The notes: a model not told the origin generated them from the letters alone. Positions 1 to 7,213 are shown, counted from the first letter of the stretch. The stretch: 9,923 bases of DNA from an uncultured Clostridia bacterium (GCA_944390305.1 CALXPX010000042.1:1-9923); one strand, 5' to 3'. Translations and numbers: made by a program.

Positions 1-844
1 ATACATCACAAATAAGACTTATATGAAATTGACTTTTATCTTTTACTACTGCATATGCATATTCTGCCATTTTTTTCTTTAAAATATCTGCTGATTCATC
101 ATTTGGAGATTTTATAGCATCAAAATTACAAATTCCTATGCATCTTCCACATCCTACACATTTATTATGATCTATTTGAGCAATTCCTAAATCATTATAT
201 GATATAGCACCATGAGCACAGATTTTTATGCACATTCTGCATTTTTTACATTTATTTTCTAATACATTAGGCTTACCAGCACTATGCATCTCCATTTTAC
301 CTGCTCTTGAACCACATCCCATTCCTATATTTTTAATTGCTCCTCCAAAGCCAGTTCCTTCATGTCCTTTAAAATGATTTAATGAAATTATAACATCTGC
401 ATCCATTATTGCTTTACCTATTTTAGCTGTTTTTATATATTCTTTATTTATTTCAACATATTCTTCATCAGTTCCTTTTAAACCATCTGCAATAATTACA
501 TTACATCCGGTAGAAAACGGTGTAAATCCATTTAAATATGCTGCGTCAATATGATCTAGAGCATTTTTCCTTCCACCTACATATAGTGTGTTGCAATCTG
601 TAAGAAAAGGCTTCCCTCCTAAAGATTTTACGGTATCTGCTACTACTTTAGAATAATTTGGTCTTAAATATGCTAAATTTCCTGGTTCCCCAAAATGTAT
701 CTTTATTGCTACAAATTTATTTTGGAAATCTATCTTCTCTATACCAGCTACTTTTATTAATCTTTCCAGTTTTTGCAGAAGATTATATCCTGGTTTCGCT
801 CTAAAATCTGTAAAATATACTTTGGATTTTTCTTTATTTTCCAT
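1..844 (-). CDS. DUF362 family protein with two 4Fe-4S ferredoxin motifs (3' end outside window)
   Basis: The frame opens with ATG at 844 and stays open to the window edge, so 281 residues are visible and the C-terminus is missing. The N-terminal part carries a DUF362 signature around residues 150-180 (SLNHFKGHEGTGFGGAIKN). Two ferredoxin-type motifs follow: C199-x2-C202-x2-C205-x3-C209 and C229-x2-C232-x2-C235-x3-C239. Each should bind one 4Fe-4S cluster, so an electron-transfer or redox-sensing role in the cytoplasm is expected. The physiological partner of this family is not known to me. There is no signal peptide or membrane helix. The start is supported by AAAGGAG at 853-859, 8 bases upstream. 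The gene points away from the rest of the window and is separated from it by the plus-strand cassette at 981-1294. Family assignment is firm; function is open. Confidence 0.9.
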   Translation of the reverse strand, partial: MENKEKSKVYFTDFRAKPGYNLLQKLERLIKVAGIEKIDFQNKFVAIKIHFGEPGNLAYLRPNYSKVVADTVKSLGGKPFLTDCNTLYVGGRKNALDHIDAAYLNGFTPFSTGCNVIIADGLKGTDEEYVEINKEYIKTAKIGKAIMDADVIISLNHFKGHEGTGFGGAIKNIGMGCGSRAGKMEMHSAGKPNVLENKCKKCRMCIKICAHGAISYNDLGIAQIDHNKCVGCGRCIGICNFDAIKSPNDESADILKKKMAEYAYAVVKDKSQFHISLICDV

Positions 845-880
845 ACTATTGCTCCTTTACTTCTAACATTTTTTATTAAA

Positions 881-909
881 TATATATCATAAATTATTGT
901 ATTTATCAA
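881..909 (-). promoter_or_regulatory. Putative sigma-A-type promoter of the DUF362 gene
   Basis: On the minus strand, TTGATA (904-909) is followed after exactly 17 bases by TATATA (881-886). This would start transcription near 874 and leave a leader of about 30 bases that contains the AAAGGAG site. The surroundings are so A+T-rich that chance matches are likely. Spacing and position relative to the gene are the main support. Confidence 0.4.
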
Positions 910-980
910 TTTTGTAATTTTTTGCATAATTATTTTTTATATTAATATTTTATAGTTACACTATTTTAGTTATATGAAAT

Positions 981-1009
981 TTGCTTTTTTATGTAAATTA
1001 GTGTATAAT
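981..1009 (+). promoter_or_regulatory. Sigma-A-type promoter of the 68-residue membrane protein gene
   Basis: TTGCTT (981-986) and a perfect TATAAT (1004-1009) are separated by 17 bases. Transcription would begin near 1016, leaving about 27 untranslated bases before the ATG at 1043. The site lies inside the longer frame that opens at 974, so it argues that the upstream ATG is not the real start. Confidence 0.6.
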
Positions 1010-1042
1010 ATAAGTAATCTTATTTTGAAAGGAATGACAACA

Positions 1043-1249
1043 ATGAAAAAAGCAATCGTCCCCGTACTGATCGCTATTGCGATCATCATCGTAGCAAGCA
1101 TGGTGCTTTACTGCATCATAAACTTCCAGGCATACTGGGCATTCATCGCTCGGGGCGGCGAAAAGCTAATCTGGGCCGTTGGTGGCTCTTTGGTAACCAT
1201 CATCGTTTATGCCATTGCCAAAAAGGCATACAAGAAAAAGGGACAGTAA
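1043..1249 (+). CDS. Small two-helix membrane protein of unknown function, anomalously G+C-rich
   Basis: This encodes 68 residues. The first hydrophobic segment is about residues 4-27, the second about 42-59, joined by a short loop containing ARGGEK. The tail is strongly basic (KKAYKKKGQ), so the C-terminus probably stays in the cytoplasm. I chose ATG 1043 because AAAGGA at 1028-1033 sits 9 bases upstream and because the promoter -10 at 1004-1009 lies downstream of the longer ATG at 974. The in-frame ATG at 1034 directly abuts the ribosome binding site. By hand count 97 of 207 bases are G or C (about 47%), roughly twice the neighbours, and codons such as ATC, GCC, CTG and CGG are frequent. 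The gene has its own promoter and terminator and is the only clear plus-strand gene here. Its size and charge would suit a holin-like, bacteriocin-like or immunity-type peptide, but no family is recognised. Confidence 0.7.
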   Translation: MKKAIVPVLIAIAIIIVASMVLYCIINFQAYWAFIARGGEKLIWAVGGSLVTIIVYAIAKKAYKKKGQ

Positions 1250-1256
1250 GATACGT

Positions 1257-1294
1257 AAGCCCGCCGGGTTCTTATCCGGCTGGCTTCGTTTTTT
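1257..1294 (+). terminator. Strong intrinsic terminator after the small membrane protein gene
   Basis: AAGCC (1257-1261) pairs with GGCTT (1282-1286), and GCCGG (1263-1267) pairs with CCGGC (1276-1280). One C/T mismatch separates the two helices and the loop is 8 bases. Six T residues follow at 1289-1294. The hairpin starts 7 bases after the stop codon. It is directional: the minus-strand transcript from the HAD gene meets the same hairpin but no T-run after it. The T-run also overlaps the stop codon of the HAD gene (1293-1295). Confidence 0.9.
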
Positions 1295-1796
1295 ATATAA
1301 TTGCTGATGATATATGATATACATCACATTTATCTTTTAAAGTTGTTAATGTTTGTTTTAAAACATTATGATCATCATCTAATAAAATAATATGTTCATA
1401 ATCATTACTAATTTTTTCTTTTATTTTTTCAGTTTTTATATAATTTCTAGTTTCTGCATTATATTCACCATTTTCTCTATCTATAATAATCCAGTTCTCT
1501 TTTTTTATAAAACTAATATACTTTTTTAGCCATTCTTTCTTTTCTTTGGTAATCAAATTACTCTTAGATAGAGTTAAAATATATAAATCTATATTATGTA
1601 TATTACTTATCATTTTTAGTTTTTCAATAATATTATTTAGGGGTTTTTGATTTATTGCGACGCCTTTTGTATTAATAGGCATTTTTTCTTCTTCATATAC
1701 ATGATATTCTGATATAGTTCCATCCATGTCTATAAACATTGCTACTTTTTTATATTTTTTACAAGTTTGACTTATTTTTTCATAAAAACTTTTCAT
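1293..1796 (-). CDS. HAD-superfamily phosphatase, 5'-nucleotidase-like
   Basis: This 167-residue cytoplasmic protein has HAD motif I at FIDMDGT: D23 is the expected nucleophile and D25 the acid/base. Motif II is probably T75 or S77 in LYILTLSKS. A lysine in K84-K87 is the likely motif III, and D140-D142 in ILLDDDHN is motif IV binding Mg2+. The small insert between motifs I and II suits a C1-cap phosphatase of the deoxynucleotidase type, but the substrate cannot be read from sequence. The start has an AGGAG site at 1802-1806, 5 bases upstream; that site overlaps the kinase stop codon at 1805-1807, which suggests coupled translation. The C-terminus ends exactly in the T-run of the opposing terminator, so the last residues may have changed when the plus-strand cassette arrived. 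HAD fold is certain; nucleotidase activity is inferred. Confidence 0.85.
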   Translation of the reverse strand: MKSFYEKISQTCKKYKKVAMFIDMDGTISEYHVYEEEKMPINTKGVAINQKPLNNIIEKLKMISNIHNIDLYILTLSKSNLITKEKKEWLKKYISFIKKENWIIIDRENGEYNAETRNYIKTEKIKEKISNDYEHIILLDDDHNVLKQTLTTLKDKCDVYHISSAII

Positions 1797-1804
1797 GTTA
1801 TCTC

Positions 1805-2305
1805 CTATATTTTATAATCTTTATCTATTAAGATATATTCATTATTATATTTTTTGCACATTTCTAAATTGTACTCATTTTCTTTTATTAATTTTTCTTT
1901 CTTTAGTTTAGCACTTAATTTTCTTTTTTCTATTATATTTTCATATTTTACTATTTTTTCGAAATTATTATCTATATACGTTTTCGTCATAATAAGGCAA
2001 ATATACTTAATTTGTTTTAAATATTCTTTATTAAAATCTTTTTTCCAATAAAAAGGAATATAACATCCTTCTATTATGATATTTTGATTATTTTCAATGT
2101 TAGTCTTTATAATTTCTTTTATTATATCCCATAAATATTTTGTTAATTTATCATCATCTTCTACAGTTAAATTTGTTTGTTTACTTCTAATTAATCCCAT
2201 TTTTAGGTGATCTATAGATAGATATGGATATTTGTATTTTTCTAACATTTTTTGTGCTAATAATGTTTTCCCTGTATGAGTAGTACCTCCGATTAAAATC
2301 ACCAT
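1805..2305 (-). CDS. P-loop kinase, adenylate-kinase/zeta-toxin-like fold
   Basis: This is a 166-residue soluble protein. Its Walker A motif is at residues 6-14 (GGTTHTGKT), with K13 and T14 binding nucleotide phosphate and Mg2+. D32-H33 in LSIDHLKMG occupy the usual position of the acceptor-binding acidic residue in small-molecule kinases. IIIEG at 76-80 is the second core strand, ending in E79. A lysine/arginine-rich stretch at about 120-140 may act as the lid. From memory, related clostridial proteins carry names such as adenylate kinase, 2-phosphoglycerate kinase or zeta toxin family without firm evidence for any of them. The start is backed by AAAGGAG at 2311-2317. The gene lies 55 bases after the 124-residue orphan and overlaps the control region of the HAD gene downstream, making a kinase/phosphatase pair. 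Kinase fold is sure; substrate is unknown. Confidence 0.85.
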   Translation of the reverse strand: MVILIGGTTHTGKTLLAQKMLEKYKYPYLSIDHLKMGLIRSKQTNLTVEDDDKLTKYLWDIIKEIIKTNIENNQNIIIEGCYIPFYWKKDFNKEYLKQIKYICLIMTKTYIDNNFEKIVKYENIIEKRKLSAKLKKEKLIKENEYNLEMCKKYNNEYILIDKDYKI

Positions 2306-2360
2306 CTTTTCTCCTTTATTTAAGTATATTTTTACATATTTTTAATAAATAATTTTAATC

Positions 2361-2735
2361 CTATTTTATAAATTTTGAATTTTCTTTTAAAATAATTGCT
2401 TTAGTAAAGGCTTGTCTTATTGGCCATGATATTCTATTATCTGTACATTTTATATTGTTTTCATTATTAGTTCTTTGAAGAATAGTATTTATTTCTTTTG
2501 TTAGGTTAATATATAGTATACCATTTGCTTTTTGTCTTTTAGCCATACTTTTTATTAATTTTACGATTTCCAATTCATGATTTAAATTTATTTTATTTTT
2601 ATTATTTGTTTTCCTTGCTAAAAGTATTTTTTCTTCATTTATTAGTAATTCATATTTTTCTTCTTCAAAATACTTTATATATATTTTTTTTATTTCATTG
2701 TTTAAGTTTATAAATAGTTCATATTTATTTTCCAT
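2361..2735 (-). CDS. Hypothetical protein, 124 residues, unrecognised
   Basis: I do not recognise a family. The product is soluble, lysine- and asparagine-rich, with no signal peptide, membrane segment or cysteine cluster (a single Cys at 97). The N-terminal 40 residues alternate charged and hydrophobic positions and probably form strands and a helix. Residues 53-85 look helical and contain a basic patch, KSMAKRQK (62-69), that might contact nucleic acid; this is speculation. Near the end, RISWPIRQAF (101-110) is the most distinctive segment and would be the best search seed. The ribosome binding site AGGAAG at 2747-2752 is weak and 11 bases from the ATG. The gene sits 42 bases after the glucosyltransferase and 55 before the kinase, so it is probably cotranscribed with both. 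Confidence 0.6.
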   Translation of the reverse strand: MENKYELFINLNNEIKKIYIKYFEEEKYELLINEEKILLARKTNNKNKINLNHELEIVKLIKSMAKRQKANGILYINLTKEINTILQRTNNENNIKCTDNRISWPIRQAFTKAIILKENSKFIK

Positions 2736-2777
2736 AATTTTTTCTTCTTCCTGACTTTTTATAACTATAGATACATG

Positions 2778-4352
2778 CTAAAAACTTTCATTAGAAAATT
2801 TAATAACTATTATATCATTTATTTTATTTATAGAATTATCGTATGGGTAGATATTCATTTCTTTAACTTTTTCATTATTTTGTAATTCATTTATCTCTTC
2901 TTCTGATGCATAATTAAAATCTATGCCAATATAATTTTTTATAAAATTTTCTTTGGAATATGCTGATATCATTTCTAAGTTAGATATAATGCCAGTAAAA
3001 TCATCTAAATCAGAAAAATAATCTGAATTAGGGTATAACAGTTCTCCACCATATTCTCCTATAAAAGCTATTTTAGTATCCTCATTAAATCCTTTAGTAC
3101 TTTCAATTCTTGTTACTAAAGTTGTATAAAATGAATATGTATTTTCATAAGATAATTTTAGCTTAAAATAACTTTCATTTGCAAAAGCAATGTATTTATA
3201 TAACATTATTATTAGTGTTACAATTATTATCTTATTAATATATTTTATTGGTTTTGTTTCTGAAGATTCTTCAGTTAATACTAAAGGTAGTATTAATATA
3301 AAGCAATTTCCATATAACATTAAAGAATGTATTTCTATTTTTGAGTTTATAAGATACATTAAATTCATTGATATAGGCAATATAATTCCTAATATTATAT
3401 ACAAAGTCATTTTCTTTTTACTAGATTTTGCAACTTCTTTTAACTGGATAATTGCTAAAATTAATATTGTAATTATTGTTGCTAAATATCCTATTTTTAA
3501 TAAACTTCCTGCTGATAATCCGTAAAAATCACGCAAAATCAACCTTGGAATAGTCATATAGCAATTAATTACCCCTTTTACTATTGCATTTATACTTATA
3601 TTTCCTATTTCACTAGCTCCTTGATATTCGCTTAAAGTACTTCCCATAAAATAATTAATTATTAATACGCTTGCTAAATAGATTAATAAACTTAATATCA
3701 ATATTGCTAAATATTTTATTCCTTTAAGTACTATATTTTTAAATCCTTCTTCTTTATTTAAGCAATATTTTATTAATAAAATTACAAATATAGTTGCTGT
3801 TAAACTAATGTATGCTTGATAAATTGATAAAGATAAAATTAAACATATTATAGAAAAAATCATATTTGATTTTTTTTCAGACTTTATAGCAAAATATACG
3901 CAAAATACAGAAAGAAAAATTGCGACCCCATATGCACTTGCAGTGAATGTATAAGCCAGAGTACAAGTTACTGATGAATATGTAATCATAATTGCACCAA
4001 TTAAACATTGTTTGACTTTTGATTTTATACCTAATATTTTGGCAATTAGGCATGCTGATAGTGCAATCATTATAATCATTATTATACCATTAAACCAAGG
4101 CATACTATAATTAGGAAATATGTATTTAATTAATTCTAATCCCCATCTTCCTAATTCAAATGTTACTCCTTTTGAAAATATAGATTCTATATCATCATGA
4201 TTTGGAAGTTTGTTTGTCATCATAAACAAATGTGTAATTAATCCAATTATTACTGTCACTATAAACATTATTTTATAATTCTTGAAAAAATTTATCAATT
4301 TTTTCTTTAAATTATTTAACTTAGATTCTTCCCCTTTTTCTTTAATATTCAT
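2778..4352 (-). CDS. GtrII-like polytopic glucosyltransferase
   Basis: This 524-residue membrane protein has about ten hydrophobic segments between residues 28 and 393, followed by a non-membrane C-terminal domain of about 130 residues. NHDDI just after the first helix, the GRWGLELI segment and the aromatic run YQAYISL are features I associate with GtrII (PF14264). The acidic pair after helix 1 is a typical place for catalytic or metal-binding residues in lipid-dependent GT-C-type transferases. Family members move glucose from undecaprenyl-phosphate-glucose onto a cell-surface polymer outside the membrane; in Gram-positives a wall polysaccharide or teichoic acid is the likely acceptor (inference). 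No GtrA flippase or GtrB synthase lies beside it. The ATG at 4350-4352 has only a weak GGTAA upstream, but no better start keeps the first helix intact. It lies 92 bases after the aminopeptidase, with no terminator seen between them. Confidence 0.85.
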   Translation of the reverse strand: MNIKEKGEESKLNNLKKKLINFFKNYKIMFIVTVIIGLITHLFMMTNKLPNHDDIESIFSKGVTFELGRWGLELIKYIFPNYSMPWFNGIIMIIMIALSACLIAKILGIKSKVKQCLIGAIMITYSSVTCTLAYTFTASAYGVAIFLSVFCVYFAIKSEKKSNMIFSIICLILSLSIYQAYISLTATIFVILLIKYCLNKEEGFKNIVLKGIKYLAILILSLLIYLASVLIINYFMGSTLSEYQGASEIGNISINAIVKGVINCYMTIPRLILRDFYGLSAGSLLKIGYLATIITILILAIIQLKEVAKSSKKKMTLYIILGIILPISMNLMYLINSKIEIHSLMLYGNCFILILPLVLTEESSETKPIKYINKIIIVTLIIMLYKYIAFANESYFKLKLSYENTYSFYTTLVTRIESTKGFNEDTKIAFIGEYGGELLYPNSDYFSDLDDFTGIISNLEMISAYSKENFIKNYIGIDFNYASEEEINELQNNEKVKEMNIYPYDNSINKINDIIVIKFSNESF

Positions 4353-4444
4353 ATTTAATTACCATATAAATTTATTATATGATCTCTCCCTTCTCTTTTT
4401 TATTATTACTTATGATTTTTTATTTTATATAATAGGCATGTTCT

Positions 4445-5563
4445 TTATATTAGATTTTCAGGATTTAATCCTTTTAATTCTTCTAAAACAAATAATCCAT
4501 CTTTTCTTATTAATGTATTATCAAACCAAATTTCTCCTCCTCCATATTCTGGCGTTTGAATATTTACTATATCCCAGTGAATACTTGAACGATTTCCATT
4601 GTCACTTTTATCTAAACTATCTCCTGGTGTAAAATGAAAGCTACCTTTTATTTTTTCATCAAACAATGTATCTCCTATTGGTTTTTCTATATATGGGTTT
4701 ATTCCTAATGCGAATTCACCTATATATCTACTTCCTTCATCTATATCTAAAATTTGATTAAGTTCTCTTATTTTATTTGATGTAGCTTTTTTTATTTTTC
4801 CATCTTCAAATTCAAATCTAATATTGTTAAATAATATTCCATTATATCTTGTTTCAGTATTATATGTTATATATCCATTTACACTTGTTTTTACTGGTGC
4901 TGTAGCTACTTCTCCATCTGGAACATTAAATGTCCCCATGTATTTTTCAGCTGGTATTCCCTCTATACTAAAAGTTAAATCTGTTTTATCTCCTTTTATG
5001 TGAACGTTTTTCGTTTTATTCATTAAATTTACTAAAGGATCCATAGCCTTTGACATTTTACTATAATCTAATAAACAAACTTTAAAATAAAAATCTTCAA
5101 ATTCCTCTGTATTCATATTGCTCATCTGTGCCATTGACGCATTTGGATATCTTAAAATACACCATTTTGTATTTTTGACTCTTTCTTCAAAGTGAACTGG
5201 TAAAGTATAGTATTTATTATATAATTCCATTTTTTCTTTTGCTATCCCATTTAGTTCAGCTGTATTTTCGCCTGCTCTTACTCCAATATATGCATCCATG
5301 TCCTTCATTCTTTGTAAATCGTGTTTACCATAAACTTGCATTTGTTCTTCTGTTGCATTTGCAAGCATTTCTCTTATTACTTTATAATCTATTATGTTAA
5401 AAAAAGGAATAGCTCCTATATTTTCTGCTTGTTTTATTAATTCTTTTCCTAAATAAATAGCATCTGTTCCTATTATTTCTATTAATATTTTCTCTCCTTT
5501 TTGCAAGTTAATAGAATAATTTAATAAATTATGCACTAATTTTTCTAATCTAAAATCTTTCAT
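4445..5563 (-). CDS. M29-family aminopeptidase
   Basis: This is a 372-residue cytoplasmic metallopeptidase, full length for the short clostridial members of the family (PF02073, AmpS/PepS/AmpT type). It removes N-terminal amino acids from peptides using two metal ions. Expected metal ligands are visible as E218 in NVPDGEV, E283 in IGEFALG, H310 in GSFHF, and H329 and D331 in SSIHWD. The family usually has a tyrosine seven residues after the H310 equivalent; here that position is L317 (HFTPGDSL), which may alter activity. The end, PEYGGGEIWFDNTLIRKDG, is also typical. AGAGGT at 5569-5574 lies 5 bases before the ATG, and a TATAAT-like -10 at 5590-5595 could give it its own promoter, though no convincing -35 is present. 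It probably serves general peptide turnover rather than a function shared with its neighbours. Confidence 0.93.
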   Translation of the reverse strand: MKDFRLEKLVHNLLNYSINLQKGEKILIEIIGTDAIYLGKELIKQAENIGAIPFFNIIDYKVIREMLANATEEQMQVYGKHDLQRMKDMDAYIGVRAGENTAELNGIAKEKMELYNKYYTLPVHFEERVKNTKWCILRYPNASMAQMSNMNTEEFEDFYFKVCLLDYSKMSKAMDPLVNLMNKTKNVHIKGDKTDLTFSIEGIPAEKYMGTFNVPDGEVATAPVKTSVNGYITYNTETRYNGILFNNIRFEFEDGKIKKATSNKIRELNQILDIDEGSRYIGEFALGINPYIEKPIGDTLFDEKIKGSFHFTPGDSLDKSDNGNRSSIHWDIVNIQTPEYGGGEIWFDNTLIRKDGLFVLEELKGLNPENLI

Positions 5564-5642
5564 ACTTTACCTCTTTTTATATCTCATTTATTATAAATTT
5601 TTACTTTACCTAGTGTGCTTTTCTAATTTAATATAATTTATT

Positions 5643-6011
5643 TTATTTTTTCTTTCTTTTTTTATCTTTTTCTTTTGCTTTTATAAGTAAATTAACATTT
5701 TTAATATATACTGTATATGCCATATCCCAATTTCTAACATGATGATATAAACATGTAAATATGGAAAAACATATAACTAGCATTATAAAACAATAATAAT
5801 TATTTATATGATAGCTTATTATTAGTAAACCAAATAATATAATAACCCAAATTATCATTACAATATAATACAGTAATTTATTTTTAGCAACTAACGAGAA
5901 ATATTTTATTTTGATGTTAAACCTATAATCTAATATTTCAAATAATATAAAAGTTACTATTACTATTATAAACATAATAACTAATGCAAATATATGATCC
6001 AAGTTTGTCAT
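5643..6011 (-). CDS. Three-helix membrane protein of unknown function
   Basis: This encodes 122 residues with hydrophobic segments at about 7-27, 47-66 and 71-89, and a highly basic C-terminal tail (KAKEKDKKRKKK) that should lie in the cytoplasm. HHVRNWDMAY at 90-99, just after the third helix, is the only distinctive polar motif. I recognise no family. GGAAG lies four bases before the ATG, which is a short but workable spacing. The gene begins 24 bases after the stop of the deoxyribosyltransferase-like gene, so the two are very probably cotranscribed. A soluble nucleotide-processing enzyme beside a small membrane protein could reflect a functional pair, but nothing in the sequence proves it. 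Confidence 0.7.
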   Translation of the reverse strand: MTNLDHIFALVIMFIIVIVTFILFEILDYRFNIKIKYFSLVAKNKLLYYIVMIIWVIILFGLLIISYHINNYYCFIMLVICFSIFTCLYHHVRNWDMAYTVYIKNVNLLIKAKEKDKKRKKK

Positions 6012-6035
6012 CTCGCTTCCAAATAACTATTTTAT

Positions 6036-6347
6036 TTAATTATTATTTATAATATCTGTATAGTATATAATTTCTTTATTTAATTTTTTAGCAAACTCTA
6101 TTTCGCTTATAGTACTACTACCTATATAATTATCTATATTAACAACTAAAATAGCATCTGATATTTTTATTCTTTCTTTATGCATTTTTCCAAGTATTTC
6201 TTTTTCTTCATCTGTATATGCATCTTTATCTTTTTTAGTTGGATAAACAATGCTTAACATACAATTACCTTGTAATGCCATCTTTTCTGTAATTTGCATG
6301 ATTTCATCTTTGAATTTTAAACTTCCACATACTGTTATTATTTTCAT
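6036..6347 (-). CDS. Nucleoside 2-deoxyribosyltransferase-like protein
   Basis: This is a 103-residue soluble protein with a short Rossmann-like fold. The N-terminal strand and loop is IITVCGSLKF (3-12). The central segment is HKERIKISDAILVVN (56-70), where the Asp after the helix is conserved in the family. The C-terminal active-site region is YIGSSTISEIEFAKKLNKE (74-92), with E82 at the position of the catalytic glutamate of PF05014-type enzymes. True deoxyribosyltransferases are about 140-160 residues, so this compact version may have another nucleoside or nucleotide substrate. The start has an AGGAG-type site in TAAAGGAG, about 8-10 bases upstream. The region between it and the broken phosphatase gene has no convincing terminator. 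Fold assignment is good; enzymatic activity is an inference. Confidence 0.8.
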   Translation of the reverse strand: MKIITVCGSLKFKDEIMQITEKMALQGNCMLSIVYPTKKDKDAYTDEEKEILGKMHKERIKISDAILVVNIDNYIGSSTISEIEFAKKLNKEIIYYTDIINNN

Positions 6348-6449
6348 TTTTATTTTTCTCCTTTATAAATTACTGGTTAATTTTTTATAACATATAATCA
6401 ATTATTTCATTTTATGTTAATTGTTTGTAAACCAACTTTCTCTTTTTTA

Positions 6450-7079
6450 CTAATATTTTATTTGTTCCAAATTTACTAATTTACTTTTTCTAAAAACCAT
6501 TTTTAATAAGCAAGGAGATGTTATATCTAAAATTGTATTCTTGTATACTAATTTAACATCTTTATTTACTTCACACCAATTTAATAAGAAAAATTTTATT
6601 GAACCTCCGATGGCTTACAACAGTAATTTTCTTACCTTCATACTCTTTTAATATTTGTCAAAGAATTTAGTCATTCTATTTTTTGTGTCTTCTGCACTTT
6701 CTCCATCGGAAGTTTTAAAATTTCTTACTAATAGTTGCTTTTGTGAAGGATCTCTTGTTTTTTTATCTTTCATAAATTCTCCTAGTTCTTTTAAATTTCC
6801 TAGTTTTCTTTCACTTAAATTACTATCTAAATTGATAGGCAAGTTATTAGCATCAGCAATATATTTTGCAGTGGCTTTTGCTCTAGTATAACTACTTGAC
6901 CAAATAATATCAATGCCATTTAATTCTATATTTTCGCTTAATTTTTTAGATTGTTTTTCACCTTGTACAGATAATATCTCCTTTTCATTAATCATTTGAG
7001 AATCTTCATTTGTATTTCTGATTCCATTCTCGTCAACGGTTTCAGCATGCCTAATTAAATATACTATGGTATCTTTCAT
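6450..7079 (-). pseudogene. Histidine phosphatase (phosphoglycerate-mutase-like) gene broken by two single-base shifts
   Basis: The intact frame from ATG 7079 gives 143 residues. LIRHAET carries the phosphohistidine H11, R66 lies in SSSYTRAK, and E90 is present, but translation stops at 6648-6650 before the second catalytic histidine. Downstream the coding sequence continues in other frames. From 6651 to 6610 one frame reads LKEYEGKKITVVSH, the expected motif. From 6608 the original frame resumes with GGSIKFFLLNW and runs to a TAG at 6450-6452. One base missing from the T-run at 6654-6656 and one extra base at 6609 explain everything. Repaired, the gene would be 630 bases and 209 residues, the usual length for the family. 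As written, the product lacks the second histidine and should be inactive. GGAG at 7089-7092 is 9 bases before the ATG. Either the gene has recently decayed or the consensus contains two errors. Confidence 0.85.
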
Positions 7080-7184
7080 TTTTTACATCTCCATATTTTT
7101 TTACTTGCATAGCTTTTTATCAGGAATCTTTATTCCATTTGGCAGATTTGTTTTTGATTGATTGTTACTTAAATATCTACGGTT

Positions 7185-7213
7185 ATTTTATCTTAAAATC
7201 ACTAACAATTCAA
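7185..7213 (-). promoter_or_regulatory. Putative promoter of the histidine phosphatase gene
   Basis: On the minus strand TTGAAT (7208-7213) and TAAAAT (7185-7190) are exactly 17 bases apart. Transcription would start near 7178 and give a leader of about 98 bases. The rest of the 7080-7302 gap shows no gene, no T-run terminator and no obvious riboswitch. It ends beside the sortase stop in an 18-base A/T-only palindrome. Confidence 0.4.

Noticed and set aside
974..1042. Upstream ATG that would add 23 residues to the small membrane protein
   Set aside because: The predicted -10 (1004-1009) and transcription start lie inside this extension, it is A+T-rich unlike the rest of the gene, and the good ribosome binding site serves ATG 1043.
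3190..4632. Open plus-strand frames opposite the glucosyltransferase and aminopeptidase
   Set aside because: They are antisense to well-supported genes, have no ribosome binding sites, and their hydrophobic composition mirrors the opposite strand.
6388..6419. TAACATA/TATGTTA inverted repeat upstream of the deoxyribosyltransferase-like gene
   Set aside because: A 7-bp A/T-rich stem with an 18-base loop, and on the transcribed strand it is followed by A residues rather than T, so it is probably chance.
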